Assembly (NCBI GenBank): GCA_001784585.1
Contig: MFRN01000031.1
Coordinates: 1 to 56,863 of the forward strand
Direction: 5' to 3'
Length of the DNA: 56,863 bases
DNA from: Candidatus Melainabacteria bacterium RIFCSPLOWO2_02_FULL_35_15
GTDB taxonomy: Bacteria > Cyanobacteriota > Vampirovibrionia > 2-02-FULL-35-15
Shown: in pieces, positions 35,701 through 45,325 of the stretch
How positions within the stretch are numbered: position 1 is the first letter of the stretch
How the letters are laid out: the number at the start of each line of letters is the position of its first letter
Notes under the pieces: generated by a model
What the model saw: only the letters and a program-made list of their open reading frames with translations
Database searches by the model: none
Told to the model about the DNA's origin: nothing
Made by a program: the position numbers and the translations under genes

Positions 35701-38346
35701 TCAGTAGGCATTTCTAAAAATCCCTTTCAATTCTTCTACAAGCGGCATTCTGGGATTTGTACGTAAGCTAATATCATTAAATGCTTTATTAATAAGCTCT
35801 GGAATTGCATTTAAATAATCATCCAGCCCAATCCCCAATTCACAAACTCTATAAGGAAGTTTTGTTTTGATTAATAAATCTTTTATCTTACCTTTCAGTG
35901 CTGCTATTAGTTCTTCCAGAGTGTTTCCCTTATAACCTAAAAGTCTTGCAAGCTGGGCATACTTTTCACAGGCAATATATTTTCTGTAATTTGCAAATGG
36001 CATAAACTTCCTTGGGATCCCTGAGTTAAAATTAATCGTGCTTAAAAGGAAAACTGCATTTGCTATTCCATGTGGAATATTAAACTTTGCACCAAGCGCA
36101 TGAGCAAGTGCATGGTTAATACCTACAGAAGCATTACTAAATGCCATCCCGCTTAATGTGGCAGCATTGTGCATCTTTTGACGGGCTTCTTTATTCTTAG
36201 GATCTGTAATTACTTTTGGCAAATTTTCAAATATAAGATTTATTGCTTCCAGTGCAAGCCCATCAGTGTATTCAGAAGAATAAATTGATACATAAGATTC
36301 AATTGCATGAGTAAATGCATCAATCCCTGTACTTGAAGTAATTTTTTCAGGAAGGCTTAAAGCAAATTCTGAATCAATAATGGCAATATTTGGTATTAAT
36401 TTAAAATCAATTACGGAAATTTTTCGATTTTTTTCTTTATCATTAATTACAAATACAGGACTTACTTCGCTGCCGGTACCTGAGGTAGTAGGAATTGCTA
36501 TAAGTTTTGTCTTTTTAAACTCAGGGAAGTTAACTGCTCGTTTTTTAAAGTCTATAAAATCTACAATCAGATCTTCTACATTTAAGCGGGGGAACTCATA
36601 AAAGAGTCGTACTGCCTTTGCTGTATCAATGACAGAGCCCCCGCCAATAGCTATAAAATAATCAATATCAGGATTATTAATCTGCGTGACTATTTTAAGT
36701 ATAAAATCAATTGACGGCTCGGCTTCAATTTCTGAAAAGACTGAATATCTTAATTCCTTAGGAAGAATGGAAATAATCTTACCTAACTGTCCTGAGCTTT
36801 TTATTGATTTACTGCACAATATACACACACTTTTTGCATTCAGCTCTTTTAAGATATCTATTGATCCTTTATCAAAATAAATTTTTTCAGGGGTCTTGAA
36901 AGCCATTGGAATAGCCTGTCTCCTGGGGACTCTTTTTATGTTTAATAAATTATAAATATTTACATTATCCGTAGTACTGTTTCCTCCGCCGGTACCACAT
37001 CCAAAGCTAAGTGTTGTAGAAAGATTATTATAAATACCTCCAAGTCCTCCTAAAGAAGTAGGTTGATTTACTATGATCCTTCCGGAATTTATTAAAGTTT
37101 GAAATTTTGAAATTATATTTTCATCTTCAGCAAATATTCCGGCAGTATGCCCTGTTCCACCATTGTAATTAACCTGCAAACACTTGTTTAGTGCATCAGC
37201 CTCAGACTCAGCTTTCCACACAGCCAGTACAGGCATTAATTTTTCTTTTAAAAGAGGATGTGTCTTTGAACTTACTTCACAAAGCAAAATCTTTGTATCT
37301 TCAGGTATTTTAATATCTGCTTCACTTGCAATTTTATAAGCATCTTTCCCGACAAATTTATAATTCATGGCATTTGTCTCAGGATCAATAACAACTGGAG
37401 TTAACTTTCTTATTTCTTCTTCTGAACAAATATGACAGTTTAATCTTTTAAATTCTTCTAAAACCTGTGAGTGAATTTCCTTATCAATTACAATAGTTTG
37501 CTCGGAAGGACACTCTGTACCATTATCAAATGTTTTTGAGATGCATATATCCATTACAGCACTGACTGGGTTACATGATTTATGGATATAAACAGGTGTG
37601 TTACCGGCACCTACACCAATAGCAGGTTTTCCACTACTATAGGCTACTTTTACCATAGTAGTACCGCCTGTTGCAAAAACAAGATCAACCTCTTTATGAC
37701 AGATTAAATAATTTGTCTGTTTACGGAGCCTGGAATTTCTTTTTAACCATCCTATACAGCCATGAGGAGCTCCTGCTTCAATAGCTGCTCTATATAATAC
37801 CTCTGCAGTATGGGCAACACACTTACAGGACATAAGATGAGGGCTAAAAACAATTGCATTCCGTGTTTTTAAAGAAATAATTGATTTATAAATAACAGTA
37901 CTTGTAGGATTTGTAACAGGTGTCAGGGCTGCAATTACACCGACTGGTTCTGCTACTTCAGCCATTTGTTCATCTTTAAATTCTTTGATTACACCAACTG
38001 TTTTTTTGTCTTTTATCTGATGATATAAAAGTTCACTTGCAACAATATTTTTTAAAATTTTATCTTCGTACAATCCCATTCTTGTTTCAAGAGCTGCAAG
38101 TTTTGCAAACTCTCTGGAATGATTGATAGCAGCTTTTACAACTGCATAAACAATTTTATCTGCCATTTCCTGGCTATACTGTGTAAACACGGCACATGCT
38201 CTGCGTGCTTTTAAAAGCAGTTCGTCAACTTGAGGAAAAGAGTCTTCCTCTAAAATACCGGACAAATCAATATTATCCAAATTCAACCTGGCCGATTCTG
38301 AAGATAAAATTGTATTTTGATGTTTGTCTCCGGAAATATAAGACAT
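35701..38346 (-). CDS. adhE: Bifunctional aldehyde-alcohol dehydrogenase AdhE
   Basis: 881 residues, full AdhE length. The N-terminal CoA-acylating aldehyde dehydrogenase (about 1-440) has the active Cys in DNGTECPSEQ (near 279) and NGGTGHTAGIF. The C-terminal iron alcohol dehydrogenase (about 455-881) has GGGSVIDTAKA, GTGSEVSPV, TGIDAFTHAIE and HALAHALGAKFNIPHG with the metal histidines. Reduces acetyl-CoA to ethanol, reoxidising NADH: a fermentative trait. The start codon sits inside a 9-bp dyad (38342-38391), which may control expression. Confidence 0.95.
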   Translation of the reverse strand: MSYISGDKHQNTILSSESARLNLDNIDLSGILEEDSFPQVDELLLKARRACAVFTQYSQEMADKIVYAVVKAAINHSREFAKLAALETRMGLYEDKILKNIVASELLYHQIKDKKTVGVIKEFKDEQMAEVAEPVGVIAALTPVTNPTSTVIYKSIISLKTRNAIVFSPHLMSCKCVAHTAEVLYRAAIEAGAPHGCIGWLKRNSRLRKQTNYLICHKEVDLVFATGGTTMVKVAYSSGKPAIGVGAGNTPVYIHKSCNPVSAVMDICISKTFDNGTECPSEQTIVIDKEIHSQVLEEFKRLNCHICSEEEIRKLTPVVIDPETNAMNYKFVGKDAYKIASEADIKIPEDTKILLCEVSSKTHPLLKEKLMPVLAVWKAESEADALNKCLQVNYNGGTGHTAGIFAEDENIISKFQTLINSGRIIVNQPTSLGGLGGIYNNLSTTLSFGCGTGGGNSTTDNVNIYNLLNIKRVPRRQAIPMAFKTPEKIYFDKGSIDILKELNAKSVCILCSKSIKSSGQLGKIISILPKELRYSVFSEIEAEPSIDFILKIVTQINNPDIDYFIAIGGGSVIDTAKAVRLFYEFPRLNVEDLIVDFIDFKKRAVNFPEFKKTKLIAIPTTSGTGSEVSPVFVINDKEKNRKISVIDFKLIPNIAIIDSEFALSLPEKITSSTGIDAFTHAIESYVSIYSSEYTDGLALEAINLIFENLPKVITDPKNKEARQKMHNAATLSGMAFSNASVGINHALAHALGAKFNIPHGIANAVFLLSTINFNSGIPRKFMPFANYRKYIACEKYAQLARLLGYKGNTLEELIAALKGKIKDLLIKTKLPYRVCELGIGLDDYLNAIPELINKAFNDISLRTNPRMPLVEELKGIFRNAY

Positions 38347-38391
38347 AGCATGTATAGTTTACCAGCAGAGGGCGTGCTATCGTGCTATGTC
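38342..38391. promoter_or_regulatory. Dyad enclosing adhE start codon and promoter
   Basis: GACATAGCA (38342-38350) and TGCTATGTC (38383-38391) form a perfect 9-bp inverted repeat. On the adhE strand the right arm contains the ATG, and -10-like sequences lie in the loop. Confidence 0.4.
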
Positions 38392-38396
38392 CCTAA

Positions 38397-39743
38397 TTAC
38401 TTAGCCTTCTGATAAATAGTAGTTAGTAATTTAATGGTTTCTTCAAATCCTGTGGTTTCATAAATACCTTGCTGTAAAAATGAATCTATAACTGGTTTTA
38501 ATAAAACTGCTTTATCAATTCTTGGATCTGATCCTTTTTCATAGGCACCAATTGCAATTAAATCTTCTGCATTATTATATGTAGCCATCATATTTCTTAC
38601 AAAACCAGCAGCATCCTGATGTTCTTTAGTAGCAAGATCCGGAAAAAGTCTGCTCACACTATTTAAAACATCTACAGAAGGATAATGATTTTTTGCAGCA
38701 ATTGATCTGGATAAGATTATATGTCCGTCTAAAATACCACGTGCAGCATCTGCAATCGGTTCGTTAAAATCATCACCTTCAACAAGTACTGTATAAATAG
38801 CTGTAATAGCACCAGCTTTAGACCTTCCTGATCTTTCTAAAATTTTCGGCAACATTGCAAACACAGAAGGCGTGTAACCCTTCATGGTGGGAGGTTCTCC
38901 GACAGAAAGTCCTACATCCCGTGCTGACATGGCCAGCCTGGTTATTGAATCAGCCATGAGCAGAACATTTTTGCCCTGATCACGAAAATATTCAGCAATT
39001 GTTGTAGCAGTATAAAGGCATTTTACTCTGAGCATTGCCGGCTGATCTGATGTAGCAATAACTACTACAGATTTTTTCAATCCTTCTTCTCCCAGACTGA
39101 CTTCAATAAAATCCTGAACTTCTCTTCCTCTTTCACCCACCAGAGCAATTACGTTTACATCAGCATCTCCATATCGCGCAATCATACCAAGAGTAGTACT
39201 TTTCCCGACACCTGATCCTGAAAATATTCCGATCCTCTGCCCTACACCCAGGGTTAACAACCCGTCAATTACTCTGATTCCCGTAGAAAAAATCGTATCA
39301 ATACGGGGACGTCCATAAGCCTCCGGCGGAGCAGCATCAAGTGCTCTTGGAACCAGACTCCCTTCTAAAGGCTTTCCATCCAGCGGGTTACCGAAAGTAT
39401 CCAGTATTCTTCCAAGCAAATTTTCTCCGACTAAAACTTCAACCGGCCTGCCTGTTTGGGTTATTTTACTGCCCTGGTGTACACCTTTCCCGTCAACCAG
39501 TAAAAGCAATAATGAAATATCACCTCTAAAACCCACTACCTCAGCTGGTTTTATATCACCGTGATCAGTAATCACATTACAAAGCTCCCCAACCATTGCT
39601 CCTGGAAGTTTAGCCTCCAGTAATAATCCAATAACTTTATTTACATAACCAGTCCATTTACGTAATTCGTTTTTGCTTAGAATATCCTGAAGAGCAGAAT
39701 CTAAATCTTTTATATATTCATTGTCAATTAAATTTTCTGACAT
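38397..39743 (-). CDS. Type III export ATPase (FliI/SctN)
   Basis: 448 residues, F1-beta-like. P-loop GIFSGSGVGKST near 165-176, LVGERGREVQDF, Walker B region NVLLMADSITRLAMSAR, GEPPTMKGYTPSVFAMLP, DGHIILSRSIAAKNHYPS. It unfolds substrates and strips chaperones at the base of a flagellum or injectisome. The FliI versus SctN choice cannot be made from motifs alone. AAGGAGAAG lies about 10 bases upstream of the ATG. 85 bases after the FlhA/SctV gene, so they form an operon; no other export-apparatus gene is visible. Confidence 0.9.
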   Translation of the reverse strand: MSENLIDNEYIKDLDSALQDILSKNELRKWTGYVNKVIGLLLEAKLPGAMVGELCNVITDHGDIKPAEVVGFRGDISLLLLLVDGKGVHQGSKITQTGRPVEVLVGENLLGRILDTFGNPLDGKPLEGSLVPRALDAAPPEAYGRPRIDTIFSTGIRVIDGLLTLGVGQRIGIFSGSGVGKSTTLGMIARYGDADVNVIALVGERGREVQDFIEVSLGEEGLKKSVVVIATSDQPAMLRVKCLYTATTIAEYFRDQGKNVLLMADSITRLAMSARDVGLSVGEPPTMKGYTPSVFAMLPKILERSGRSKAGAITAIYTVLVEGDDFNEPIADAARGILDGHIILSRSIAAKNHYPSVDVLNSVSRLFPDLATKEHQDAAGFVRNMMATYNNAEDLIAIGAYEKGSDPRIDKAVLLKPVIDSFLQQGIYETTGFEETIKLLTTIYQKAK

Positions 39744-39802
39744 TTATAATTTACTTCTCCTTATCACTTATCGCTTTCTTTTTTTTGTAGCCTCTGCAAG
39801 AC

Positions 39803-39843
39803 GCGCCAGGACATGCCGAGGTATGTCTCTATGCTGCTGGCGC
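39803..39843. repeat. REP-like palindrome spanning the FlhA/SctV stop codon
   Basis: Outer stem GCGCCAG/CTGGCGC (39803-39809, 39837-39843) and inner stem GACATGCC/GGTATGTC (39810-39817, 39820-39827). The inner part matches the palindromes at 55931-55975 and 56683-56728. The last codons and stop of the export-gate gene lie inside it. Confidence 0.55.
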
Positions 39844-41922
39844 TGCTACTCCTGTCTGATTAATCTCATCTCCAATGGTTTCTAATACCTGTACATTAAA
39901 GTCTGGAGAAAGCTCTGCATATGAAAGCACATGGATATGGGGGTCAAATTGTTCAAGCAATCGGTAAAGAGGGAGTCTTAAACCCGGCCCGCATATTAAA
40001 ACAGGCCTTCTGCCATATCTTTCATTTATTCTCTTGGAAGACTTGGAAATCATGGTAACAAGCTGTTGTATTTGTCTGGGATCTAAAATCAAAACCAGAT
40101 TATTTTCAACACGCTGCAGTGATTCTTCCAGTTTACGTTCTACTGCAGGATTAAATGCAATTGAATAAATTTGTTTTTCAGGAGTAGCAAATTCCAGGCA
40201 TATTTGCCGTCCTAAAGTAATCCTGATTTTTTCAGACAAAAGATCAGGATCTTTTATACCGCTGCATAAATCTTCCAGTCTCTCCAACATAAACTGAACA
40301 TCTCTGACTGAAACTCTTTCTTTTAAAAGATTTACAAATACCCTGCGTAAATCACCAATGCTGATTAAACCCGGTACAAGATTTTCAACAAGCTGTGTAT
40401 CTTTTTGTTTTGCCTGATCAAGTACTTTCTTTACATCTGCTTTTGAAAGAAGCTCATCAATGTTTCTTCTTACCACCTCTGCCAGGTGAGCAGTAATTAC
40501 CCTTACTGCTGGTGTAGCTGGATATTGCCAGTCAATTTGTTCAAGATAGTCCGGGTCAATCCAGTAAGCAGGTTCCTGCAGAGCAGCATCCCAGCCAGGA
40601 AGTCCTCCCGGAGGTGGTTCTGAGTATACCCTGTCCCAATATTCCCTTAACACAAGCATCCTGTCAGGATAAGCTTCACTGGAAGCCACAGTAGTATCTC
40701 TTATAACGATTCTGTATTCGTTTGCATTTAAACTTGGGGCATCCATAATTCTTACAGCAGGCAAAACATACCCGAGGTTTAAAGTTAACTGATGTCTTAA
40801 TGAGGCAATTTCCGGTACAAGGGTCCCTTGCCTTGCCGGATCTGCAATATCAAGTAAATTACGCCCGACCCAGATAGCAAGATTATCAACTTCAAGTAAA
40901 GAGTACATCATGTCCGGACTGCTTGGATTTACTTTTGGTTCAGCAACAGATTGTTCTTCAGTAGCTTTTTGCTCCTGTGCTCTTTTTGCAAAAACAAAAG
41001 CAGCCATACCACCTGTGATAAGTGAAAGAACGATAAATGCAGGAGTCGGAAGCCCTGGCATAAAACCAATTAAAAAAAGTAATCCTGATGCAAGTGCAAG
41101 TGCATTTGGTTTATTCATTATCTGAGTACTAATATCTAACCCAAGACTTTCAGCGCTGGATGTGGATCTGGTAACAATAAGACCTGCTGCAATTGAAAGA
41201 ATAAGTGCTGGAACCTGTGCTGAAAGAGCATCACCAACTGTAAGTATTGAATATTTATGTGCTGCTTGTGCCAGGTCTAAACCTTTTTGAGTTACACCTA
41301 TTGTTAAACCTGCAGTAATATTTACAATAGTTATAACAATACCAGCAATTGCATCACCTTTTATAAACTTACTGGCACCATCCATTGCTCCGTAAAAGGA
41401 AGATTCTCTTTCAAGATCAACTCTTCTTTGTTTTGCAACATCACTGCTGCATAATCCGGCATTAAAGTCTGCATCAATAGACATTTGTTTACCAGGCATT
41501 GCATCTAATGCAAACCTTGCAGAGACTTCAGCAATTCTCTCTGCTCCTTTTGTAACTACAATAAACTGAACAACTGTAATAATTATAAAAATAATAATAC
41601 CTACAACCAGATTTCCTCCTGCTACAAAATTTCCAAACGCACCCACGATCTCCCCGGCGTAGCCGTTTGACAAAATTAACCTGGTAACCGCTATGTTTAA
41701 AGACAACCGCAATAAAGTAGTAATTAAAAGAACCGACGGCAATACTGCGTAATCAAGTGGACGTGCAATATATAAAGCAATGCCTAAAGTAACAATGGCA
41801 AATGAAATATTGGTTGCCAGTGCAATATCCATAAGCCATGTCGGCAGTGGCACTAAAATTAAGAGTAATAGTCCAAATACTACTACTCCAACAAGAATTT
41901 CACCTGGTAAACGACTGTTCAT
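39829..41922 (-). CDS. Type III export gate protein (FlhA/SctV)
   Basis: 697 residues. Seven to eight N-terminal membrane helices, the FHIPEP signature region (RFALDAMPGKQMSIDADFNAG) and a cytoplasmic C-terminal half (from about 330) that docks chaperone-substrate complexes (ITAHLAEVVRRNIDELL, PVLICGPGLRLPLYRLLEQF, VLSYAEL). Forms the nonameric gate of a flagellar or injectisome exporter. No flagellar or needle structural gene lies beside it. The C-terminal residues AAPAA are encoded within a palindrome. Confidence 0.93.
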   Translation of the reverse strand: MNSRLPGEILVGVVVFGLLLLILVPLPTWLMDIALATNISFAIVTLGIALYIARPLDYAVLPSVLLITTLLRLSLNIAVTRLILSNGYAGEIVGAFGNFVAGGNLVVGIIIFIIITVVQFIVVTKGAERIAEVSARFALDAMPGKQMSIDADFNAGLCSSDVAKQRRVDLERESSFYGAMDGASKFIKGDAIAGIVITIVNITAGLTIGVTQKGLDLAQAAHKYSILTVGDALSAQVPALILSIAAGLIVTRSTSSAESLGLDISTQIMNKPNALALASGLLFLIGFMPGLPTPAFIVLSLITGGMAAFVFAKRAQEQKATEEQSVAEPKVNPSSPDMMYSLLEVDNLAIWVGRNLLDIADPARQGTLVPEIASLRHQLTLNLGYVLPAVRIMDAPSLNANEYRIVIRDTTVASSEAYPDRMLVLREYWDRVYSEPPPGGLPGWDAALQEPAYWIDPDYLEQIDWQYPATPAVRVITAHLAEVVRRNIDELLSKADVKKVLDQAKQKDTQLVENLVPGLISIGDLRRVFVNLLKERVSVRDVQFMLERLEDLCSGIKDPDLLSEKIRITLGRQICLEFATPEKQIYSIAFNPAVERKLEESLQRVENNLVLILDPRQIQQLVTMISKSSKRINERYGRRPVLICGPGLRLPLYRLLEQFDPHIHVLSYAELSPDFNVQVLETIGDEINQTGVAAPAA

Positions 41923-42092
41923 TTTAAATTCACTTTGTTACATTGTTTTGTTAAATGTACAATAACAAGGTAACCGAATCCTTAAAGGATGATTATAATA
42001 TTGACAAAAAACGCTTAAAAGACAACATTTAATTTTAAAAGGTTGGCTATTTATAGACATTTGCATCTAAGTCAGGGTTATCTCCTTATATA

Positions 42093-43079
42093 TTATCTTG
42101 GAATGGAAACTTGTCTGTAATCATGTTCCAGATTAACAGACTCTTTAATTTGATATGTTTTTTTATTTTGTGACTCAAAATATGTTCTCATAACAAGGTC
42201 AGCAAGTATTCCCATTAATAAAAATTGTACTCCTACAATAATAAAAACTGCTGAAAAAATCAGCAGGGGTGTTCCATCCAGATCTATATTTCTGAATATT
42301 TTCAGATACACTGACCACAGTGCAAGCAGGGAAGAAAAAAGAAAACAAACAAACGAAAATCCGCCAAAAAAGTAAATTGGTTTTGTAGAAAAATCTGATA
42401 AAAATTTTAAAACTATAAGATCCAGAATAACTTTATATGTCCTGCCCAATCCATATTTTGATTTGCCAAACATTCTAGGTCTGTGATTAACTTCTAATTC
42501 AACAACTTTTGCTCCATTCCATGATGCACATACCGGGAGAAATCTGTGTAATTCACCGTATAACCTGACACCCTCCAGAATATCTTTCTTATAAGCCTTT
42601 AAAGAACATCCATAATCATGTAATTTAATTCCTGAAACAAAGGAAATCAATTTGTTTGCAATCATAGAAGGGATTTTTCTATCCAGAGCTCTGTCTTGTC
42701 TGTTTTTACGCCAGCCACTTACAAGATCATATCCCTCCTCGATGAGATTTAAGAGCTTCGGGATATCGTTTGGATCATTTTGCAAATCTGCATCCAATGG
42801 AACGACTACATCACCACTTGCATAATCAATTGCAGCTAACATAGCAGCACTTTGACCATAATTTCTTCTTAGCCTGATGACTTTAAAATTTAAATTCTTT
42901 AAGGCTGCCTCTTTTAGCAGGCTATAAGAATAATCTTTACTTCCATCATCTACAAAAACCACTTCATAAAGATATTTAAAACCCTTAAAGAAATATTCCA
43001 GTTCATCTAATAAAACTTTTATATTTTTTTCTTCATTGTATACAGGTATTATGATTGATACTTTTTGGATCTTTTGCAT
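42093..43079 (-). CDS. Polyprenyl-phosphate glycosyltransferase (GT2, GtrB/DPM1-like)
   Basis: 328 residues. GT-A domain with VSIIPVYNEEKNI, FVDDGSKD and the metal-binding VPLDADLQNDP, plus GYDLVSGWRKNRQDR, typical of DPM1/GtrB/ArnC transferases. Two C-terminal membrane helices (about 235-300). It would load a sugar onto undecaprenyl phosphate for surface glycan modification. TATAAT lies 10 bases before the ATG. Confidence 0.88.
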   Translation of the reverse strand: MQKIQKVSIIIPVYNEEKNIKVLLDELEYFFKGFKYLYEVVFVDDGSKDYSYSLLKEAALKNLNFKVIRLRRNYGQSAAMLAAIDYASGDVVVPLDADLQNDPNDIPKLLNLIEEGYDLVSGWRKNRQDRALDRKIPSMIANKLISFVSGIKLHDYGCSLKAYKKDILEGVRLYGELHRFLPVCASWNGAKVVELEVNHRPRMFGKSKYGLGRTYKVILDLIVLKFLSDFSTKPIYFFGGFSFVCFLFSSLLALWSVYLKIFRNIDLDGTPLLIFSAVFIIVGVQFLLMGILADLVMRTYFESQNKKTYQIKESVNLEHDYRQVSIPR

Positions 43080-43155
43080 ATATTGTTAAATTATATACTA
43101 TACATATGGCACAAAACAAGTCAAGATGCGGTTAACCATGTCTCTGTCTAATTAA

Positions 43156-43161
43156 TATAAA
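43156..43161 (+). promoter_or_regulatory. -10 box of HEAT-like gene (leaderless)
   Basis: TATAAA ends 8 bases before the GTG at 43170. Confidence 0.45.
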
Positions 43162-43169
43162 ATGTTAAG

Positions 43170-43520
43170 GTGACTGCAAGAAATACAAAGCAAAAAAGTA
43201 CCGATTTAAGAAAAAGATTTTCCATTGAAATGTGTGATAATTTCACACAAAGATTACATCCTCTGCAAAGCAGAGAAGTTAAACTTGGCGCAATTATTGC
43301 GCTTAGAAATTTTATCAAAGAAACACATATAAATGATTCTATTTTATTTAACTTTTTAGTTGATGCTATTGCTGATCCTGACAAAAAGGTACGTGACCTG
43401 GTCTTTAAGGTTGTTAGAGAAGTAGCAAATCATGAAATAGTTGAACTTATTGAAGTTAAGCTAAAAGAATTAAAGCGAATTGGGTTTGATTCCATATCTT
43501 TGAATGTTGACACCAGTTAA
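43170..43520 (+). CDS. Small HEAT-repeat-like protein
   Basis: 116 residues from GTG. Two or three helical pairs resembling HEAT repeats: REVKLGAIIALRNFIKE and DPDKKVRDLVFKVVREVANH follow the pattern of a HEAT unit with Asp/Val/Arg at the turn. No catalytic residues. Probably a protein-binding module; partner unknown. Stands alone between divergent and convergent neighbours. Confidence 0.5.
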   Translation: MTARNTKQKSTDLRKRFSIEMCDNFTQRLHPLQSREVKLGAIIALRNFIKETHINDSILFNFLVDAIADPDKKVRDLVFKVVREVANHEIVELIEVKLKELKRIGFDSISLNVDTS

Positions 43521-43533
43521 TCGTATATAACAT

Positions 43534-44127
43534 TCACCACTCTATTCCTTTTGTATATCCTTTGTAATGTTTATATACTTTTCCTTCAATAAGCGTTGAG
43601 GAAATATCCTTAAGCCATTCAGGGCATAAATGTCCCGTAACAACAATCGATGTTTTAGGACTTATATTTCTAAAGATTTGTTTTGCACTTTTTTCTGAAA
43701 CCCTTTGCTCTTTGTGATATAAAAGATCAGTAAGTTCGTCAACACACAGTAAATCATATTCTCCGGAAGATATGTCAGCTGTTAACTGCTTTAATCCTTG
43801 TTCAAGTTTGAACTCATCCTGCAGTGTCCATCCGTCAGGAGCTCCAAAAAATCTAAAACTGCCGTCATCCCTGATTCTGGAAGTTCCTGCAAAAAAATAG
43901 TCAAAATGTTTTGAAAATTGCGTCTTTAAAATTTGATAAATTTTTGATTCACTTGTAGTCTCAGAACACTTTGAAAACAAAATTATTTTCACACTCAAGC
44001 CTGCACCTAATGCTCTTAGTACCAAACCATTTAATGCTGTTGTTTTTCCTGGTGCATAACCCAGGTATAATCTGAGTTTTTCTTTTACCAAACCCTGCCT
44101 GACTAAATTATGTTTTTTAGTAGCCAT
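43534..44127 (-). CDS. CobO/CobA-type corrinoid adenosyltransferase-like protein
   Basis: 197 residues. A modified P-loop GYAPGKTTALNGLVLRALG (GNGKGKTT in typical CobA), LSVKIILFSK, Walker B YDLLCVDELTDLL and the family ending IEGKVYKHYKGYTKGIEW (HxxxxGxxAxxGIE). Adenosylates cob(I)alamin or its precursor. No other cobalamin genes are near. Last gene of the REC-SpoU-YqgF operon, 26 bases after ruvX. Confidence 0.8.
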   Translation of the reverse strand: MATKKHNLVRQGLVKEKLRLYLGYAPGKTTALNGLVLRALGAGLSVKIILFSKCSETTSESKIYQILKTQFSKHFDYFFAGTSRIRDDGSFRFFGAPDGWTLQDEFKLEQGLKQLTADISSGEYDLLCVDELTDLLYHKEQRVSEKSAKQIFRNISPKTSIVVTGHLCPEWLKDISSTLIEGKVYKHYKGYTKGIEW

Positions 44128-44153
44128 ATTAGCTTTTCTGGTTTACTCGAGGT

Positions 44154-44567
44154 TTATTTTAACACCTGAATAAACTCTTCGAGGAGTAATCTGGCAGCTT
44201 CAGAATCTATATATTTTTTTGATTTTTTAGCGGATAATCCTGCTTCTTTTAAATTTTCATTAGCAGCAAATGAACTTAATCTTTCATCTGCAGTTTTTAC
44301 TGGTATGTTAGTTGATTTTTTTAATTTGTTTATAAAGTCCCGAACAATACTTTCCATTGATTTCTTCTCTGATCCCTGATTATATGGCATCCCGATTAAG
44401 ATCAGATCCACATCTTTTTTTAAAATTAAATTATTAATTTGAGAAATCAGGTAATCAGAATTTTTATTTTCAATTACATCACATGGAAAAGCAAAAGTTC
44501 TTCCCGGATCAGAGACTGCTAACCCAACCCTCTTTAAACCATAATCAATAGCTAAGATAGTTCCCAT
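44154..44567 (-). CDS. ruvX: YqgF/RuvX RNase H-fold nuclease
   Basis: 137 residues, normal size. IDYGLKRVGLAVSDP (catalytic Asp), LILIGMPYNQGSEKK, VKTADERLSS and the last-helix Asp in IDSEAARLLLEEF. Matures the 5' end of 16S rRNA (pre-16S nuclease) and may act on Holliday junctions. Overlaps the SpoU gene by 16 bases. Confidence 0.92.
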   Translation of the reverse strand: MGTILAIDYGLKRVGLAVSDPGRTFAFPCDVIENKNSDYLISQINNLILKKDVDLILIGMPYNQGSEKKSMESIVRDFINKLKKSTNIPVKTADERLSSFAANENLKEAGLSAKKSKKYIDSEAARLLLEEFIQVLK

Positions 44568-45325
44568 AGTACTATACTAACTGCAACTCCTACATTTAAC
44601 GATTCTACTTTATAAGAATGTGGTATTTTAATAACATCATCAGACAAAGCAATCATTTTTTTTGAAAGGCCACTTCCTTCATTTCCAAATAAAAAAATAA
44701 GTGGCAAAGCAAGCTTTAATTCTTTTAAAGACTGCTTTGCATCTGTTTGAGTAGCCAGAATTTTATAATTATAACTTCTGGCTTGTTTAAAAAAAGAATC
44801 AAAGTCATTGACTAAAAATACCGGCATACTGAATGCTGCACCAGCACTTGCTCTGATTACCTTTGTGTTAAACGGATCAACTGACTGTTCGGATAAACAC
44901 ACTCCGCCAGCATTAAACGCAAGTGCAGATCTTAGAATCATTCCTAAATTACCCGGGTCCTGAATTCTCTCAAGAAAAATTATATTTTTTTTCAGCTTAA
45001 GTAAAGACTTGATTTCCCATTTTGGTCTTTTTGCAAGTGCAAGAATTAAATCTTTATTCTTAGGATTACTGTCAGTGGTATAAATTCGGGATAAGACATC
45101 ATTATTTATAAAAACAATCTCACAGTTTTTATAGCCTGGGTGTAATCCTGGCAATAAATTAATATTTTTTTTATCTATGTATATTTTTTCAATTTGACAT
45201 TTGCTTTTAACTGCTTCACTAAACAGCTTCATTCCTTCAATCAGAATACAGTCACTTTTTTCTTTAATTATTTTTTTTAATTCTTTTAATCCCGGATTGT
45301 TCCTGCTTAAAATTTCCATCTCCAT
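44552..45325 (-). CDS. SpoU/TrmH-family RNA 2'-O-methyltransferase
   Basis: 257 residues. An N-terminal substrate-binding domain (about 1-95), then the knotted SPOUT domain: motif 1 IQDPGNLGMILRSALAFNAGG, motif 2 IFLFGNEGSGLSKKM, motif 3 IPHSYKVESLNVGVAVSIVLWE. Methylates a ribose in 23S rRNA (RlmB/TsnR-like); the target base is not predictable. Its ATG overlaps the stop of the response regulator by one base. Confidence 0.9.
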   Translation of the reverse strand: MEMEILSRNNPGLKELKKIIKEKSDCILIEGMKLFSEAVKSKCQIEKIYIDKKNINLLPGLHPGYKNCEIVFINNDVLSRIYTTDSNPKNKDLILALAKRPKWEIKSLLKLKKNIIFLERIQDPGNLGMILRSALAFNAGGVCLSEQSVDPFNTKVIRASAGAAFSMPVFLVNDFDSFFKQARSYNYKILATQTDAKQSLKELKLALPLIFLFGNEGSGLSKKMIALSDDVIKIPHSYKVESLNVGVAVSIVLWELS

